From contig CAWCMK010000002.1 in the NCBI GenBank assembly GCA_963796705.1, forward strand, positions 186,001 through 250,000: a DNA stretch of 64,000 bases. The letters are read 5' to 3'. The first letter of the stretch is position 1, and the number at the start of each line of letters is the position of its first letter. Under the pieces are notes generated by a model. It saw only the letters and a program-made list of their open reading frames with translations. It was not told the origin of the DNA and made no database searches. This document shows positions 32,925 to 41,525 of this stretch, in pieces. Origin of the DNA: VRUE01 sp963796705 (GTDB lineage: Bacteria > Actinomycetota > Thermoleophilia > Solirubrobacterales > 70-9). Position numbers and translations under genes: made by a program.

Positions 32925-33887
32925 ATGAGCGATTCCGCAAAAGTCGCGCCGCTCGCGGAGCGCCTCCTTGGCGGAGACAAACGGGCCCTGGCCCGGGCGA
33001 TCACGCTGATTGAGTCCGACGATCCTGCCGGCTGGGAGTTGGTGCGCGAGGTCTATCCGCGCACGGGCCGGGCTCGTATCGTCGGCTTCACCGGTCCCCC
33101 TGGGGTCGGCAAGAGCACCCTGATCGGTGCCCTGACCGCTGAGTTGCGCAAGGCCGAGCGCCAGGTCGCCGTGCTTTCGATCGACCCCTCAAGTCCGTTT
33201 ACGCAGGGCGCCCTGCTGGGTGACCGGATCCGGCTCTCGGACCATTTCCTGGACTCTGGCGTCTTCATCCGCTCGATGGCATCGCGTGGTGCCCTTGGCG
33301 GCCTCTCCGAGGCAGCGTTACAGGTGGCGTTGGCGATGGATGCCGCGGGCAAGGATGACGTGCTGATCGAGACCGTGGGCGTCGGCCAAGGTGAGATCGA
33401 CATCGTCGACCATGCCGACACAATCGTGCTCGCCCTGATGCCGGGCGCTGGCGACTCAATCCAGGCCCTGAAGGCCGGAGTGATGGAGATCCCCGACATC
33501 ATCGTCGTGAACAAGGCCGACCACCCGATGACCGACACGACGGTGCGGGAGGTGCGCAGCGTCCTCTCCCTATCGCGGGAGGTCAATGGGTGGCAGGTGC
33601 CAATCCTGCGAACCGAGGCTGTCCGGGGCGAGGGTGTCGCGGAGCTGGCAGAGAAGATCGCCGAGCATCGGTCCCATATCGAGGCCGAGGGGACGCTGGC
33701 ACGGCGCCGGGCCCGCAATCTGCGCAGCGAGGTGCTCGGCATCGCTGCCGCCCGTATGCGGCGGCGGTTGGAGGCGACGGCCGCAGACGACGCCGAGGTC
33801 CAGGAGTTGCTCGAGAGGGTTGTGAGGCGCGAGCTCGACCCCGCCAGCGCCGCGGCAGAGCTCCTCGCGAGGGAAACCGATGCCTGA
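32925..33887 (+). CDS. meaB: Methylmalonyl-CoA mutase-associated GTPase MeaB
   Basis: 320 residues. G3E-type GTPase: P-loop GFTGPPGVGKSTLIGAL, VLSIDPSSPFTQGALLGDRIR, DVLIETVGVGQGEIDIVDHAD and the base-specifying VNKADHPM. MeaB protects B12-dependent methylmalonyl-CoA mutase and helps it exchange damaged cobalamin. The mutase genes lie 12.7 kb away at 45627-47786 on the same strand, so this is probably their chaperone even though the loci are separate. The PRC-barrel gene downstream overlaps its end by 8 bases. Confidence 0.93.
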   Translation: MSDSAKVAPLAERLLGGDKRALARAITLIESDDPAGWELVREVYPRTGRARIVGFTGPPGVGKSTLIGALTAELRKAERQVAVLSIDPSSPFTQGALLGDRIRLSDHFLDSGVFIRSMASRGALGGLSEAALQVALAMDAAGKDDVLIETVGVGQGEIDIVDHADTIVLALMPGAGDSIQALKAGVMEIPDIIVVNKADHPMTDTTVREVRSVLSLSREVNGWQVPILRTEAVRGEGVAELAEKIAEHRSHIEAEGTLARRRARNLRSEVLGIAAARMRRRLEATAADDAEVQELLERVVRRELDPASAAAELLARETDA

Positions 33888-34245
33888 CTCCTGGGTTGGG
33901 TTCGAGCTTGACGACCGCGACGGCAATCGCGTCGGCAGCGTTCACGGTCTATATGTCGACGTCGACAACGGTGAGCCGGTGTGGCTCGTCGGTGCGCTCG
34001 GGCGGCGGCGCGTGAAGTTGGTTGCGATCCCGTTTTCCAACTGCGCCGCCGGTGCGGGCCGGGTATGGGTTGCGCAGCGTCGCGAGATCCTGCGCGAGGC
34101 CCCCGGGGTCGACCCGGCACGGCCGCTTCTGCGAGAGCACGAGCTTGCGATCTGCCAGCACTACGGGATCAGCGACCGGGCCGGCCGCGCTGCGGCCGTG
34201 ACCGACCGCGACGGCGGTGCGCTGACGGCGAGGCCGGGCTCCTAG
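33880..34245 (+). CDS. PRC-barrel-like small protein
   Basis: 121 residues. WVGFELDDRDGNRVGSVHGL, YVDVDNGEPVWLVGAL and RRVKLVAIPF are consecutive beta strands of a PRC-barrel-type domain, followed by a helical tail (REHELAICQHYG). Such domains bind RNA or protein partners in ribosome maturation and photosynthetic proteins, but stand-alone actinobacterial members are uncharacterised. Overlaps meaB by 8 bases; 74 bases precede the next gene. Confidence 0.65.
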   Translation: MPDSWVGFELDDRDGNRVGSVHGLYVDVDNGEPVWLVGALGRRRVKLVAIPFSNCAAGAGRVWVAQRREILREAPGVDPARPLLREHELAICQHYGISDRAGRAAAVTDRDGGALTARPGS

Positions 34246-34319
34246 CTCTTCGAGACGTAATCGCGGCGTCACATTTTCCTCCTAGCGTGGTCCCCCCGAC
34301 CACGAAAAAGGAGAAGCAG

Positions 34320-34649
34320 ATGCGGGAGATACGTGCATTGGCGGCGCCGGCGGTCGCGATTCTGGCCGTTGCCGGGGGCCTTGCAGTCGGCGGCTGCGGT
34401 GGGTCCTCGAACAACAGCCAAACCGCGCCGCCGTCCCAAAACGCGGCGGCCAGTAGCCACGAAGCCGCGATGAAGCATGAAGCCGCGATGAAGCATGAAG
34501 CCGCGATGAAGCATGAAGCCGCGATGAAGCATGAAGCCGCGATGAAGCATGAAGCCGCGATGAAGCATGAAGAGGCGATGAAGCATGAAGAGGCGATGAA
34601 GCACGAAGCCGCGATGAGGCACGAAGAGGCGATGAAGCACGAAGGCTGA
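34320..34649 (+). CDS. Lipoprotein with His/Met-rich six-residue repeats
   Basis: 109 residues from ATG 34320 behind AAGGAG. A lipoprotein signal (PAVAILAVAGGLAVGGC, lipid-attached Cys26) is followed by a short Ser/Asn/Gln linker and then ten tandem copies of the six-residue unit HEAAMK (variants HEEAMK, HEAAMR), ending HEG. The repeat would form a long amphipathic helix with His and Met recurring every six residues, which could bind copper or another soft metal at the cell surface. The gene stands directly before dipZ and a two-component system. No family assignment; the metal role is inference. Confidence 0.75.
   Translation: MREIRALAAPAVAILAVAGGLAVGGCGGSSNNSQTAPPSQNAAASSHEAAMKHEAAMKHEAAMKHEAAMKHEAAMKHEAAMKHEEAMKHEEAMKHEAAMRHEEAMKHEG
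34458..34643 (+). repeat. 18-bp in-frame tandem repeat (minisatellite)
   Basis: Ten complete 18-base units plus a partial one, starting at 34458 and repeating every 18 bases (unit CATGAAGCCGCGATGAAG). The second to sixth units are identical to this consensus and the first differs by one base; the later four carry GAGGCG for GCCGCG or CAC for CAT. Near-identity of the units means copy number can change by slippage without loss of frame. Confidence 0.93.
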
Positions 34650-34690
34650 GCGTCATCTGCTCGTAATCTCGAGCTGCCAAGGTTGAGCGA

Positions 34691-36445
34691 ATGGTTGTCC
34701 TGATGCTGTTTGGTTTTCTGGCCGGGGCCGGCACCGCGCTCTCGCCCTGCGTGCTGCCGGTGCTGCCGATCGCGCTCTCCGCGGGCGCGACCGGCGGCCG
34801 GCGGCGGCCGCTTGGGATCGTCGTCGGCCTGGCTCTCTCGTTCACCTTTGCGACCGTCGCGCTCGTTTACGTGATCTCAGCCCTCGGTCTGCCCAATGAC
34901 CTGCTGCGCGACATTGCGATCGCGGTGCTTCTGTGCTTCGGCGTGACGTTGATGATCCCGCCCCTGGCAGCCAGGGTGGAGGCGATGCTCAGCAGGTTTG
35001 CCGGGCGGGGTCGGGTTGCTGGCCGCGGTGGTGAAGGCTTTTGGTCGGGGACCGCGGTTGGCGCCAGCCTGGGACTTGTTTATGCCCCCTGCGCTGGGCC
35101 GATCCTCGCCGGTGTGATCACCGTCTCGGCCTCGCAGGCGTTCACCGCCGGCCGCCTGGCCGTGGCACTCAGCTACGGGATCGGCTCCGCCGTCGTGCTC
35201 TACTTCCTGATGCTCGGAGGCCGGCGTCTGACGGCCCCCCTGGCTCGCCGTGGTGTCGGCCTGCAGATCGCGATGGGGGCGGTGATGGTTCTCGTGGCCC
35301 TGGCAATGGCGGGAAACTTCGATGTCAAGTTCCAGAACAAGATCGCCAGCTCCTTGCCGAGCTTTCTGATCAATCCGACCGAAGGGCTCGAGGACACCGC
35401 CTCGGCGCGGGCCGCGCTCGCCGAAGCCAGGGGCGAATCGGCGCACGGAGTGGGTGCTGCGGCAGCCGAAGGCAGGGGCCGGCCGGCCGGGCCTGCTGGC
35501 AAGGCCTCGGGGTTACCCGTCTATGGGCCGGCGCCGGAATTCGTCGACACGCAGCGCTGGTTCAACACACCCGGCGACCGGCCCCTGACGATGCGCGGCC
35601 TTCGGGGCCGAGTCGTGCTGATCGATTTTTGGACCTACAGCTGCATCAACTGCCTGCGGACGCTTCCCTACCTGACCGCGTGGGACCGGACCTATCGTAA
35701 GGACGGCCTTACGATCGTTGGCGTGCACTCGCCGGAGTTCCCCTTCGAGAAAGACGCCGGCAATGTCGAAGAAGCGATCCAACGCAACGGGATTCAATAT
35801 CCGGTCGTACAGGACAACAACCTCGCGACTTGGAACGCGTGGGGCAACCAGTACTGGCCGGCCGAGTACTTCGTCGACTCCCGCGGGCGCGTTCGCTTCG
35901 CTCACTTTGGTGAGGGCGAATATGGCGAGAAAGAACACGTGATCCGCGAGCTCCTGGCCGAAGCCGGTGATCGAGTCCCGCGGCGTTCCGGCGCGCACGG
36001 AATCGCGCCCTCAACGGGTGTCAGCACCCCCGAGAGCTATCTGGGTGCGGCGCGGGCCGAACGTTTCGTCAACCCGATGATCTCGCCAGGCAGCCACGAG
36101 TTCGGGCGCCCGGCAACCCCCCCCGTCAATGAATTGGCCTACCGCGGGAGGTGGCAGATCAGGCTTGAGTCCGCGACCGCGGAGGGCGGCTCGCTGGCGC
36201 TGCACTTCGGCGCCCGTCGCGTCTACCTGGTCCTGGGTTCCCCCGGTCACCCTCGGCGAATACGGGTAATGCTCGATGGTAGGCCGATCCCCCGGAGCCT
36301 CGCCGGCTCCGATGTCAGGGCAGGCGTGCTGACCGTCACCTCGCAGCGGCTCTACCAGCTCGTCAACCTTCCCGCTGTCGGCGATCACGTGCTCGAACTG
36401 TTCCCCGAACCGGGAGTGATGGGTTATGCGTTCACCTTCGGCTAG
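34691..36445 (+). CDS. dipZ: DipZ: CcdA-like membrane domain fused to thioredoxin and C-terminal beta domain
   Basis: 584 residues in three parts. About 1-215: six-helix CcdA/DsbD-type domain with the redox cysteines in LSPCVLPVLPIALSAGA (Cys20) and VYAPCAGPILAGV. About 275-430: thioredoxin/TlpA-like domain with YSCINCLRTLPYL (CxxC), facing outside. About 440-584: a beta-sandwich as in M. tuberculosis DipZ. The protein carries electrons from cytoplasmic thioredoxin to extracellular substrates, for example in cytochrome c maturation or repair of oxidised wall proteins. It follows the His/Met repeat lipoprotein and overlaps the response-regulator gene by 20 bases. Confidence 0.92.
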   Translation: MVVLMLFGFLAGAGTALSPCVLPVLPIALSAGATGGRRRPLGIVVGLALSFTFATVALVYVISALGLPNDLLRDIAIAVLLCFGVTLMIPPLAARVEAMLSRFAGRGRVAGRGGEGFWSGTAVGASLGLVYAPCAGPILAGVITVSASQAFTAGRLAVALSYGIGSAVVLYFLMLGGRRLTAPLARRGVGLQIAMGAVMVLVALAMAGNFDVKFQNKIASSLPSFLINPTEGLEDTASARAALAEARGESAHGVGAAAAEGRGRPAGPAGKASGLPVYGPAPEFVDTQRWFNTPGDRPLTMRGLRGRVVLIDFWTYSCINCLRTLPYLTAWDRTYRKDGLTIVGVHSPEFPFEKDAGNVEEAIQRNGIQYPVVQDNNLATWNAWGNQYWPAEYFVDSRGRVRFAHFGEGEYGEKEHVIRELLAEAGDRVPRRSGAHGIAPSTGVSTPESYLGAARAERFVNPMISPGSHEFGRPATPPVNELAYRGRWQIRLESATAEGGSLALHFGARRVYLVLGSPGHPRRIRVMLDGRPIPRSLAGSDVRAGVLTVTSQRLYQLVNLPAVGDHVLELFPEPGVMGYAFTFG

Positions 36446-37172
36446 TGCAGGCGCGACAATCGGTGTCGTGCAGCAGAAGGCGAACGGCACCGTGCTGGTC
36501 GTGGACGATGAGCCAACGATCGTCGAGATCGTCGGTCGCTACATCGAGCGCGCCGGTTTCGCGGCTCTCGCCGCCGGAGATGGGCCGGAGGCTCTGCGCC
36601 TCGCCGAGCTGCACCGCCCCGACCTGGTCGTGCTCGACGTGATGCTGCCAGGGATCGATGGCATCGAGGTGATGCGACGCCTGCAGGAGGGGCCCGGCCG
36701 TCCGGTCCCCGTGATCCTGCTGACCGCCCGCGGCGAGGAGTCCGACCGGCTGGTCGGCCTGCGGCGTGGCGCCGATGACTACGTGGTGAAGCCCTTCTCC
36801 CCGGCGGAGCTGGCGGCCCGCGTCGCCGCCGTGCTGCGCCGGGCTGCACCGAGCCCCGGGGAGAGCGGGGAGGCGCCCTTGGAAGTTGGCCCCCTGTCGG
36901 TCGACCGGGCCACCAGAAGGGTGACCGTCGACGGCGATGAGGTCGCTCTGACTCTGCTTGAGTTCGAGCTGCTCGCCCATTTCGCCGCCAATCCCGGCCG
37001 CGTCTTCACCCGCGACCAGCTGATGGAGTCGGTCTGGGACACCCCCTTCTACAACGACACGAGCACCGTGACCGTCCACATCCGGCGCCTGCGGGCAAAG
37101 CTCGGAGATGATCCTGCCCGCCCGCGCTTCATCGAGACAGTCTGGGGCGTGGGCTACCGGCTGCGGTCATGA
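36426..37172 (+). CDS. OmpR-family response regulator
   Basis: 248 residues from ATG 36426 inside the dipZ end; GTG 36468 is an alternative that avoids most of the overlap. Receiver domain: VLVVDDEP (acidic pocket), phospho-acceptor Asp71 in LVVLDVMLPGIDG, and DDYVVKPFSPAEL (conserved Lys). The winged-helix effector domain has LTLLEFELLAHFAANPGRVF and DTSTVTVHIRRLRAKLGDD...ETVWGVGYRL. The histidine kinase gene follows after 16 bases. Confidence 0.92.
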   Translation: MRSPSASAGATIGVVQQKANGTVLVVDDEPTIVEIVGRYIERAGFAALAAGDGPEALRLAELHRPDLVVLDVMLPGIDGIEVMRRLQEGPGRPVPVILLTARGEESDRLVGLRRGADDYVVKPFSPAELAARVAAVLRRAAPSPGESGEAPLEVGPLSVDRATRRVTVDGDEVALTLLEFELLAHFAANPGRVFTRDQLMESVWDTPFYNDTSTVTVHIRRLRAKLGDDPARPRFIETVWGVGYRLRS

Positions 37173-37188
37173 TCGGGGGCTCAGACAG

Positions 37189-38043
37189 ATGAAGCGCGCT
37201 ATCGCAATCGCACTTGCCGCCTTTTTCGCCGGCGCCGCCGCGGTGACGGTCCCCCACCGCATGGGCTGGGGGCAGATCGGCCTCGTCGCCCTCGCGGTCG
37301 CAGGCGGTGCGCTCGCCGCCTGGCTTGCGACGACGCTGATCTCCGAGGAGCGCTCAAGGCGCAAGATCGAGAAGGCTCGCAGACAGCTCGTCGCCTCCGT
37401 CTCCCACGACCTGCGCACACCGCTTGCCTCCCTGCGTCTTCTGGTCGAGTCGGTTGACGACGGGGTAGCCACCGGGGCGACCCGCGACCGATATCTGCAT
37501 GAGATGCGAACCCACGTCGAGGTTCTGACGACTCTGATCGATGACCTCTTCGAGCTCTCGCGGATCGAGGCCGGGGAGATCAGTTGGACGATGCGCCAGG
37601 TTGAGTTGCGGGAGCTGATTGACGACACGGTCGCGGCAATGCGGGCCCCGGCCGAGGCGAGGGGTGTGGCTCTCGCCGCCGAGCTCCCGCCCTACGAGGT
37701 GATCGCCCGGGCCAACTCCGAGAAACTGCAGCGGGTTCTCTTCAACCTGATCCAGAACGCGATCCGCCACACACCCACCGACGGTAGCGTAACCGTCCGG
37801 GCTCGCAACTCCGGGGCCAGGGTCGAGGTCGAGGTAACCGACGACGGCGAGGGAATCTCCACCGATGATCGCGCCCGCGTCTTCGACGCCTTCTACCGCG
37901 GAGACGATTCGCGCAGTGAGGAGGGCGCTGGACTCGGCCTGGCGATCTCGCGGGCGATCGTCGAAGCTCACGGCGGCCGCATCTGGTTGGAGGGGGCGGC
38001 GCCCGGCACCAGGGTTCGTTTCACGCTGCGCGCGGCTCAGTAG
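37189..38043 (+). CDS. Sensor histidine kinase with two short-loop membrane helices
   Basis: 284 residues from ATG 37189. Two hydrophobic helices (about 4-20 and 29-50) are joined by only some eight residues (VPHRMGWG), so there is no outside sensor domain. The cytoplasmic part has the H-box LVASVSHDLRTPLASLRLL (His73), N-box LFNLIQNAIRHTPTDG, G1 VTDDGEGIS and G2 EEGAGLGLAISRAIV. Signals must be sensed within or at the membrane, perhaps through a partner such as DipZ or the repeat lipoprotein upstream. Convergent with the acyl-CoA dehydrogenase, 2 bases apart. Confidence 0.9.
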   Translation: MKRAIAIALAAFFAGAAAVTVPHRMGWGQIGLVALAVAGGALAAWLATTLISEERSRRKIEKARRQLVASVSHDLRTPLASLRLLVESVDDGVATGATRDRYLHEMRTHVEVLTTLIDDLFELSRIEAGEISWTMRQVELRELIDDTVAAMRAPAEARGVALAAELPPYEVIARANSEKLQRVLFNLIQNAIRHTPTDGSVTVRARNSGARVEVEVTDDGEGISTDDRARVFDAFYRGDDSRSEEGAGLGLAISRAIVEAHGGRIWLEGAAPGTRVRFTLRAAQ

Positions 38044-38045
38044 CC

Positions 38046-39191
38046 TCAGCAGCCGAGCTGCCGCGCGATCACCATCTGCTGCACCTCGTCGGTGCCCTCG
38101 CCGATCGTGAGGATCTTGGCATCGCGGTAAAAGCGGCAGACGGGGTACTCCTCGATGTAGCCGTAGCCGCCGTGGATCTGGACCGCCTCCTCGGTCGCCC
38201 GCACGGCGAGCCGACCTGTGATCAGCTTCGCCTGAGCTGCGGTCAGGGTGAACGATTTGCCCGCGTCCTTCTCGAGCGCGGCGCGCCAAACGAGCAGACG
38301 GGCGGCCTCGATCTGGGCCGAGATGTCGGCGATCTTCGCCTGGATGGACTGGAACCTCGCAATCGGCTGACCGAACGCGTGGCGCTCCTTGGCATAGGAG
38401 ATCGCCTCGTCAAGGGCGCCCTGCGCGAGCCCCACGCCCATCGCCGCGACACCGATGCGACCACCGTCGAGGATGTGGAGGAAGTTCTTGAAACCCTCCC
38501 CACGGCGACCGAGCAGACTCGCCTCCGGAACTCGGCATCCCTCAAACGTGAGCGGACGCGTGTCCGATGCATTCCATCCCATCTTTCGGTAGGCCTCGCC
38601 GACGACGTAGCCGGGGGTGCCCGTGGGGACGATCAGGTTTGAGATCTCCTTGCGAACGTCGTTCTGGGCGGTCGTCGCTGTGATCGACACGCAGCCAGAG
38701 ATCTCGGTGCCGGAGTTGGTGATGAACTGCTTGGCGCCGTCGATCACCCATTCGCCGTCCTCGAGCTTCGCGGTGGTACGGACGTTACCTGCGTCAGACC
38801 CCGCTTCGGGCTCGGTCAGACCGAATGAGGCGAGCCGCTTGCCGCTGCAGAGCTCCGGCAGCCACTCGGCCCGTTGCTCCTCGCTTCCCCAGAGGTGGAT
38901 CGGCATCGTCCCCAGCGAGGTGTGGGCGGCCATCGTGATGCACACCGAGGAGTCAACCCGCGCCAGCTCCTCGACGGCCAGTGCGTAGGAGAGGGTGTCC
39001 GCGCCCCCGCCGCCGTACTCCTGCGGGAAGGGGATGCCCATCAGACCCAGCGCCCCCATCTTGGCGACGATCTCATAGGGGAATCGCTTCTCGCGGTCAA
39101 GCTCCTCGGCGTGCGGAGCGACCTCGTTACGGGCGAAGTCGCGGACCGTGTCCCGCAGCAACCGTTGCTCGTCGGAGAGCTCGAAATTCAC
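38046..39191 (-). CDS. Acyl-CoA dehydrogenase
   Basis: 381 residues, normal length. Family motifs: FGLTEPEAGSDAGNVRTTA, MGWNASDTRPLTFEGCRVP, GVGLAQGALDEAISYAKERH, FGQPIARFQSIQAKIAD, and IHGGYGYIEEYPVCRFYRDAKI, which holds the catalytic Glu (IEEYP) in the short-chain position. This FAD enzyme oxidises an acyl-CoA to the 2,3-enoyl-CoA and passes electrons to ETF, encoded at 47862-49628. Short- or branched-chain substrates are likely from the Glu position, but the exact one is not shown. Monocistronic; aldehyde dehydrogenase lies upstream after 124 bases. Confidence 0.92.
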   Translation of the reverse strand: MNFELSDEQRLLRDTVRDFARNEVAPHAEELDREKRFPYEIVAKMGALGLMGIPFPQEYGGGGADTLSYALAVEELARVDSSVCITMAAHTSLGTMPIHLWGSEEQRAEWLPELCSGKRLASFGLTEPEAGSDAGNVRTTAKLEDGEWVIDGAKQFITNSGTEISGCVSITATTAQNDVRKEISNLIVPTGTPGYVVGEAYRKMGWNASDTRPLTFEGCRVPEASLLGRRGEGFKNFLHILDGGRIGVAAMGVGLAQGALDEAISYAKERHAFGQPIARFQSIQAKIADISAQIEAARLLVWRAALEKDAGKSFTLTAAQAKLITGRLAVRATEEAVQIHGGYGYIEEYPVCRFYRDAKILTIGEGTDEVQQMVIARQLGC

Positions 39192-39315
39192 GGCGAGCAG
39201 CCTACGTGACGGCTCGAATCATCGATTCAGCGGGCGCCGAATCCCCCTTCCGGAGGAACTGCAGGGAACTCGCGGGCGCGGCTCGGGGGACGCAAGCGCA
39301 GAGAGCGATGGTTCC

Positions 39316-40752
39316 TCAGAGCTGCAGGCTCTTTGCGAGGAGCAGCTCCTCGATGCCGAGGCGGCCATTCTCGCGCCCGTGGCCGGATTGCTTGTAGCCG
39401 CCGAATGGGGCGATCGGGTTGAAGGCACCGCCGTTGATCTCGATCTGGCCGGTCCGAATTCGCTTGGCGATGGCGATCGCCCGCTCCTGGTCTGCTGACC
39501 AGACACCCCCCGCGAGGCCGTAGACGCTGTCGTTTGCGATTCGCACTGCGTCCTCGGTGTCCTCGTAGGGCTGGATCGAGAGGACGGGTCCGAAGATCTC
39601 CTCCTGGGCGATAGTCATCTCCGGCGTCACCTCCGAGAAGACGGTGGGGCGGACGAAGTAGCCGTGCTCGAGGCCCTCGGGTGGTTCGAGACCGCCGGTC
39701 AGGAGCTTCGCTCCTTCTGCCTCACCCTTTTGGATGTAGGCGCGGACGCGTTCACGCTGGGTCTCGGAGACGAGCGGGCCGAGCCGCGTCGCCTCCTCAA
39801 AGGGGTCCCCGGGTGTGAAGGCCTGGGCGGTCTGCGTGGCGATCTCCTCGGCTTCGCTGAGCTTCTCGCGCGGGACCAGCATCCGGGTCAGGGCGCTGCA
39901 GGTTTGGCCGGAGTTGAGGTAGCACTTGGCGACCCCGTCCGGTACCGCCCTGGAGAGGTCGGCATCGTCGAGGATCACATTCGGCGACTTGCCACCGAGC
40001 TCCATCGCAACCGGCTTGACGGTCGCCGAGGCGAGCTCGGAGACCCGCCGCCCGGCGCGTGTGGAGCCGGTGAAGGAGACCATGTCGATGCCGCCGTGAC
40101 CGGCGATCGCCTCGCCCACGACCGGGCCCGTCCCGGTGACAAGGTTGAAAACGCCGGCCGGCAGTCCCGCAGCCTCGATGACCTCGGCGAGGATGAAGGC
40201 GTTGAGGGGGACGATCTCGCTCGGCTTGAGGACGACCGTGCAACCGGCCGCCAGGGCGGGGGCGACCTTCGCGGCAATCTGGTTCAGTGGGTAGTTCCAT
40301 GGGGTGATCGCACCGAGCACCCCGACAGGCTCGCGCAGAATGCGCGAGTTGCCGATCTCCTCCTCCCAGGCGACCTCCTCCATCAGAGACGGCATCGCCG
40401 CAAACTGGCCGATCGGCAGGCCGGCTTGGATCATCTGGCTGAGTTTCAGCGGCATGCCGAGCTCTTGGGCGATGGTCGCGGCGATCTCCTCGGAGCGCTC
40501 GCCGAGGCCGGCGGCGATCGCCGAGAGGTAACCGGCGCGCTGCTCGCGCGGCGTCTGCGACCACGACTCGAAGGCCTCGCGCGCGGCTCGGACGGCGCCG
40601 TCGGCGTCCGCCGCGGTGCAGGCGACGATCGTCCCCATCACCTCCTCGGTCGTCGAGTTGGTCACCTCCAGGGTCCCTTCGCCCTCCGGCGTCACCCACT
40701 CGCCCGCGATGAAGATCTTGTCGCGTACCTGAAGCTCCGCTGCGGTGGCCAT
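39316..40752 (-). CDS. NAD(P)-dependent aldehyde dehydrogenase
   Basis: 478 residues from ATG 40752 behind GGAGG; the frame extends to 40896 without conserved sequence. ALDH superfamily features: GVLGAITPWNYPLNQIAAKV, VVLKPSEIVPLNAF, FTGSTRAGRRVSELA, ELGGKSPNVILDDADL (general-base Glu) and NSGQTCSALTRMLVP (nucleophile Cys), ending with INGGAFNPIAPFGGYKQSGHGRE. It oxidises an aldehyde to the carboxylate; substrate unknown. The HxlR-type gene 46 bases upstream on the same strand may be cotranscribed with it. Confidence 0.92.
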   Translation of the reverse strand: MATAAELQVRDKIFIAGEWVTPEGEGTLEVTNSTTEEVMGTIVACTAADADGAVRAAREAFESWSQTPREQRAGYLSAIAAGLGERSEEIAATIAQELGMPLKLSQMIQAGLPIGQFAAMPSLMEEVAWEEEIGNSRILREPVGVLGAITPWNYPLNQIAAKVAPALAAGCTVVLKPSEIVPLNAFILAEVIEAAGLPAGVFNLVTGTGPVVGEAIAGHGGIDMVSFTGSTRAGRRVSELASATVKPVAMELGGKSPNVILDDADLSRAVPDGVAKCYLNSGQTCSALTRMLVPREKLSEAEEIATQTAQAFTPGDPFEEATRLGPLVSETQRERVRAYIQKGEAEGAKLLTGGLEPPEGLEHGYFVRPTVFSEVTPEMTIAQEEIFGPVLSIQPYEDTEDAVRIANDSVYGLAGGVWSADQERAIAIAKRIRTGQIEINGGAFNPIAPFGGYKQSGHGRENGRLGIEELLLAKSLQL

Positions 40753-40798
40753 CTGTGTCCTCCTGTCTCGTCGGCGGCGGCCGGGTGTGCAGTCAACG

Positions 40799-41290
40799 CT
40801 AGCGCGCCGCAAGCGGCGCGGCGTTCTCCGGCGCTGGGTGGCCCAGTCCGGGCCCGGGAAGGGCCTGCGCCTCGCGGGCCTCGAGCACCTTCCCACAGCG
40901 CTCGCAGATGCCGCGATCGCTGACGCTTCCGCCGCAATCCTTGTGCACGATCAGCATCGGCGGTCCGGCGGGTGCCGGGGAGTGGCGGTCCCCCCAGCCG
41001 AGAAGTGCAATCAGGGCCGGCCAGAGGTCCAGGCCCTTCTCGGTGAGGAAGTACTCATAGCGCTCCGGGTTGGTCTGGTAGGCGCGCCGCTCGAGGATGT
41101 CCTCCTCGACCAAGCGCTGGAGGCGGGCGGCCAGCACGTTGCGGGCAATCCCGAGACTTCGCTGGAGCTCCTCGAAGCGGCGCCGCCGGTTCATCACGTC
41201 ACGGACGATCAGCAGCGACCAACGCTCGCCGACGACTTCCAACGCCTTGGCGATCGAGCAAACCTGGCCTGGGTAATCGTGGCGCAGCAT
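40799..41290 (-). CDS. HxlR-family regulator with C-terminal zinc-ribbon-like segment
   Basis: 163 residues from ATG 41290; ATG 41323 would place the start inside the palindrome and is less likely. The core is VCSIAKALEVVGERWSLLIV, RRRFEELQRSLGIARNVLAA and LVEEDILERRAYQTNPERYEY.LTEKG. After it comes DCGGSVSDRGICERCGK, a likely small zinc ribbon. HxlR proteins bind paired sites as dimers of winged helices. A palindrome with direct repeats lies just upstream, between this gene and the divergent thioesterase unit, so it probably controls both. Confidence 0.9.
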   Translation of the reverse strand: MLRHDYPGQVCSIAKALEVVGERWSLLIVRDVMNRRRRFEELQRSLGIARNVLAARLQRLVEEDILERRAYQTNPERYEYFLTEKGLDLWPALIALLGWGDRHSPAPAGPPMLIVHKDCGGSVSDRGICERCGKVLEAREAQALPGPGLGHPAPENAAPLAAR

Positions 41291-41308
41291 CGTGTGTGAT
41301 CTTCGCAC

Positions 41309-41335
41309 ACTGAGTTGCTTCATGCAACTGAGTTG
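41309..41335. promoter_or_regulatory. Probable HxlR operator
   Basis: AGTTGC (41313-41318) and GCAACT (41324-41329) form an inverted repeat with a 5-base spacer. In addition ACTGAGTTG occurs twice (41309-41317 and 41327-41335), exactly 18 bases apart. The site lies between divergent genes, one of them an HxlR regulator. Confidence 0.6.
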
Positions 41336-41366
41336 GATAGATTTGCCCTGACCAAGGAGGCATGTC

Positions 41367-41525
41367 ATGAAGCTGAGCCAGCGACGATCACGAATCGATC
41401 ACCGCGGGAAGGTGCCGAGGGTTTCGATAAGCCAGGCAGAGATCACCGCCGACCTTCTCTACCCGATGCCGAGCACGGTGCCCCACCGCGTGCCGAGCAG
41501 AGCCGCGGGGCCGCGGCCCAGGTGA
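41367..41525 (+). CDS. Possible small leader protein, 52 residues
   Basis: ATG 41367 stands 6 bases behind a full AAGGAGG (41354-41360), the best ribosome binding site in this region. The frame encodes a basic, Arg/Pro-rich peptide starting MKLSQRRSRIDHRGK, and its TGA overlaps the GTG start of the thioesterase (GTGA). That arrangement suggests a coupled small gene or leader. No family is recognised and it may only pass ribosomes on to the next gene. Confidence 0.4.
   Translation: MKLSQRRSRIDHRGKVPRVSISQAEITADLLYPMPSTVPHRVPSRAAGPRPR

Noticed and set aside
34458..34643. CRISPR-like regular repeat
   Set aside because: 18-bp units are contiguous without spacers and lie in frame inside a lipoprotein gene; it is a coding minisatellite.
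39664..40923. 419-codon plus-strand frame opposite the aldehyde dehydrogenase
   Set aside because: Shadow of the conserved ALDH gene on the other strand; no start signal or family-like sequence.
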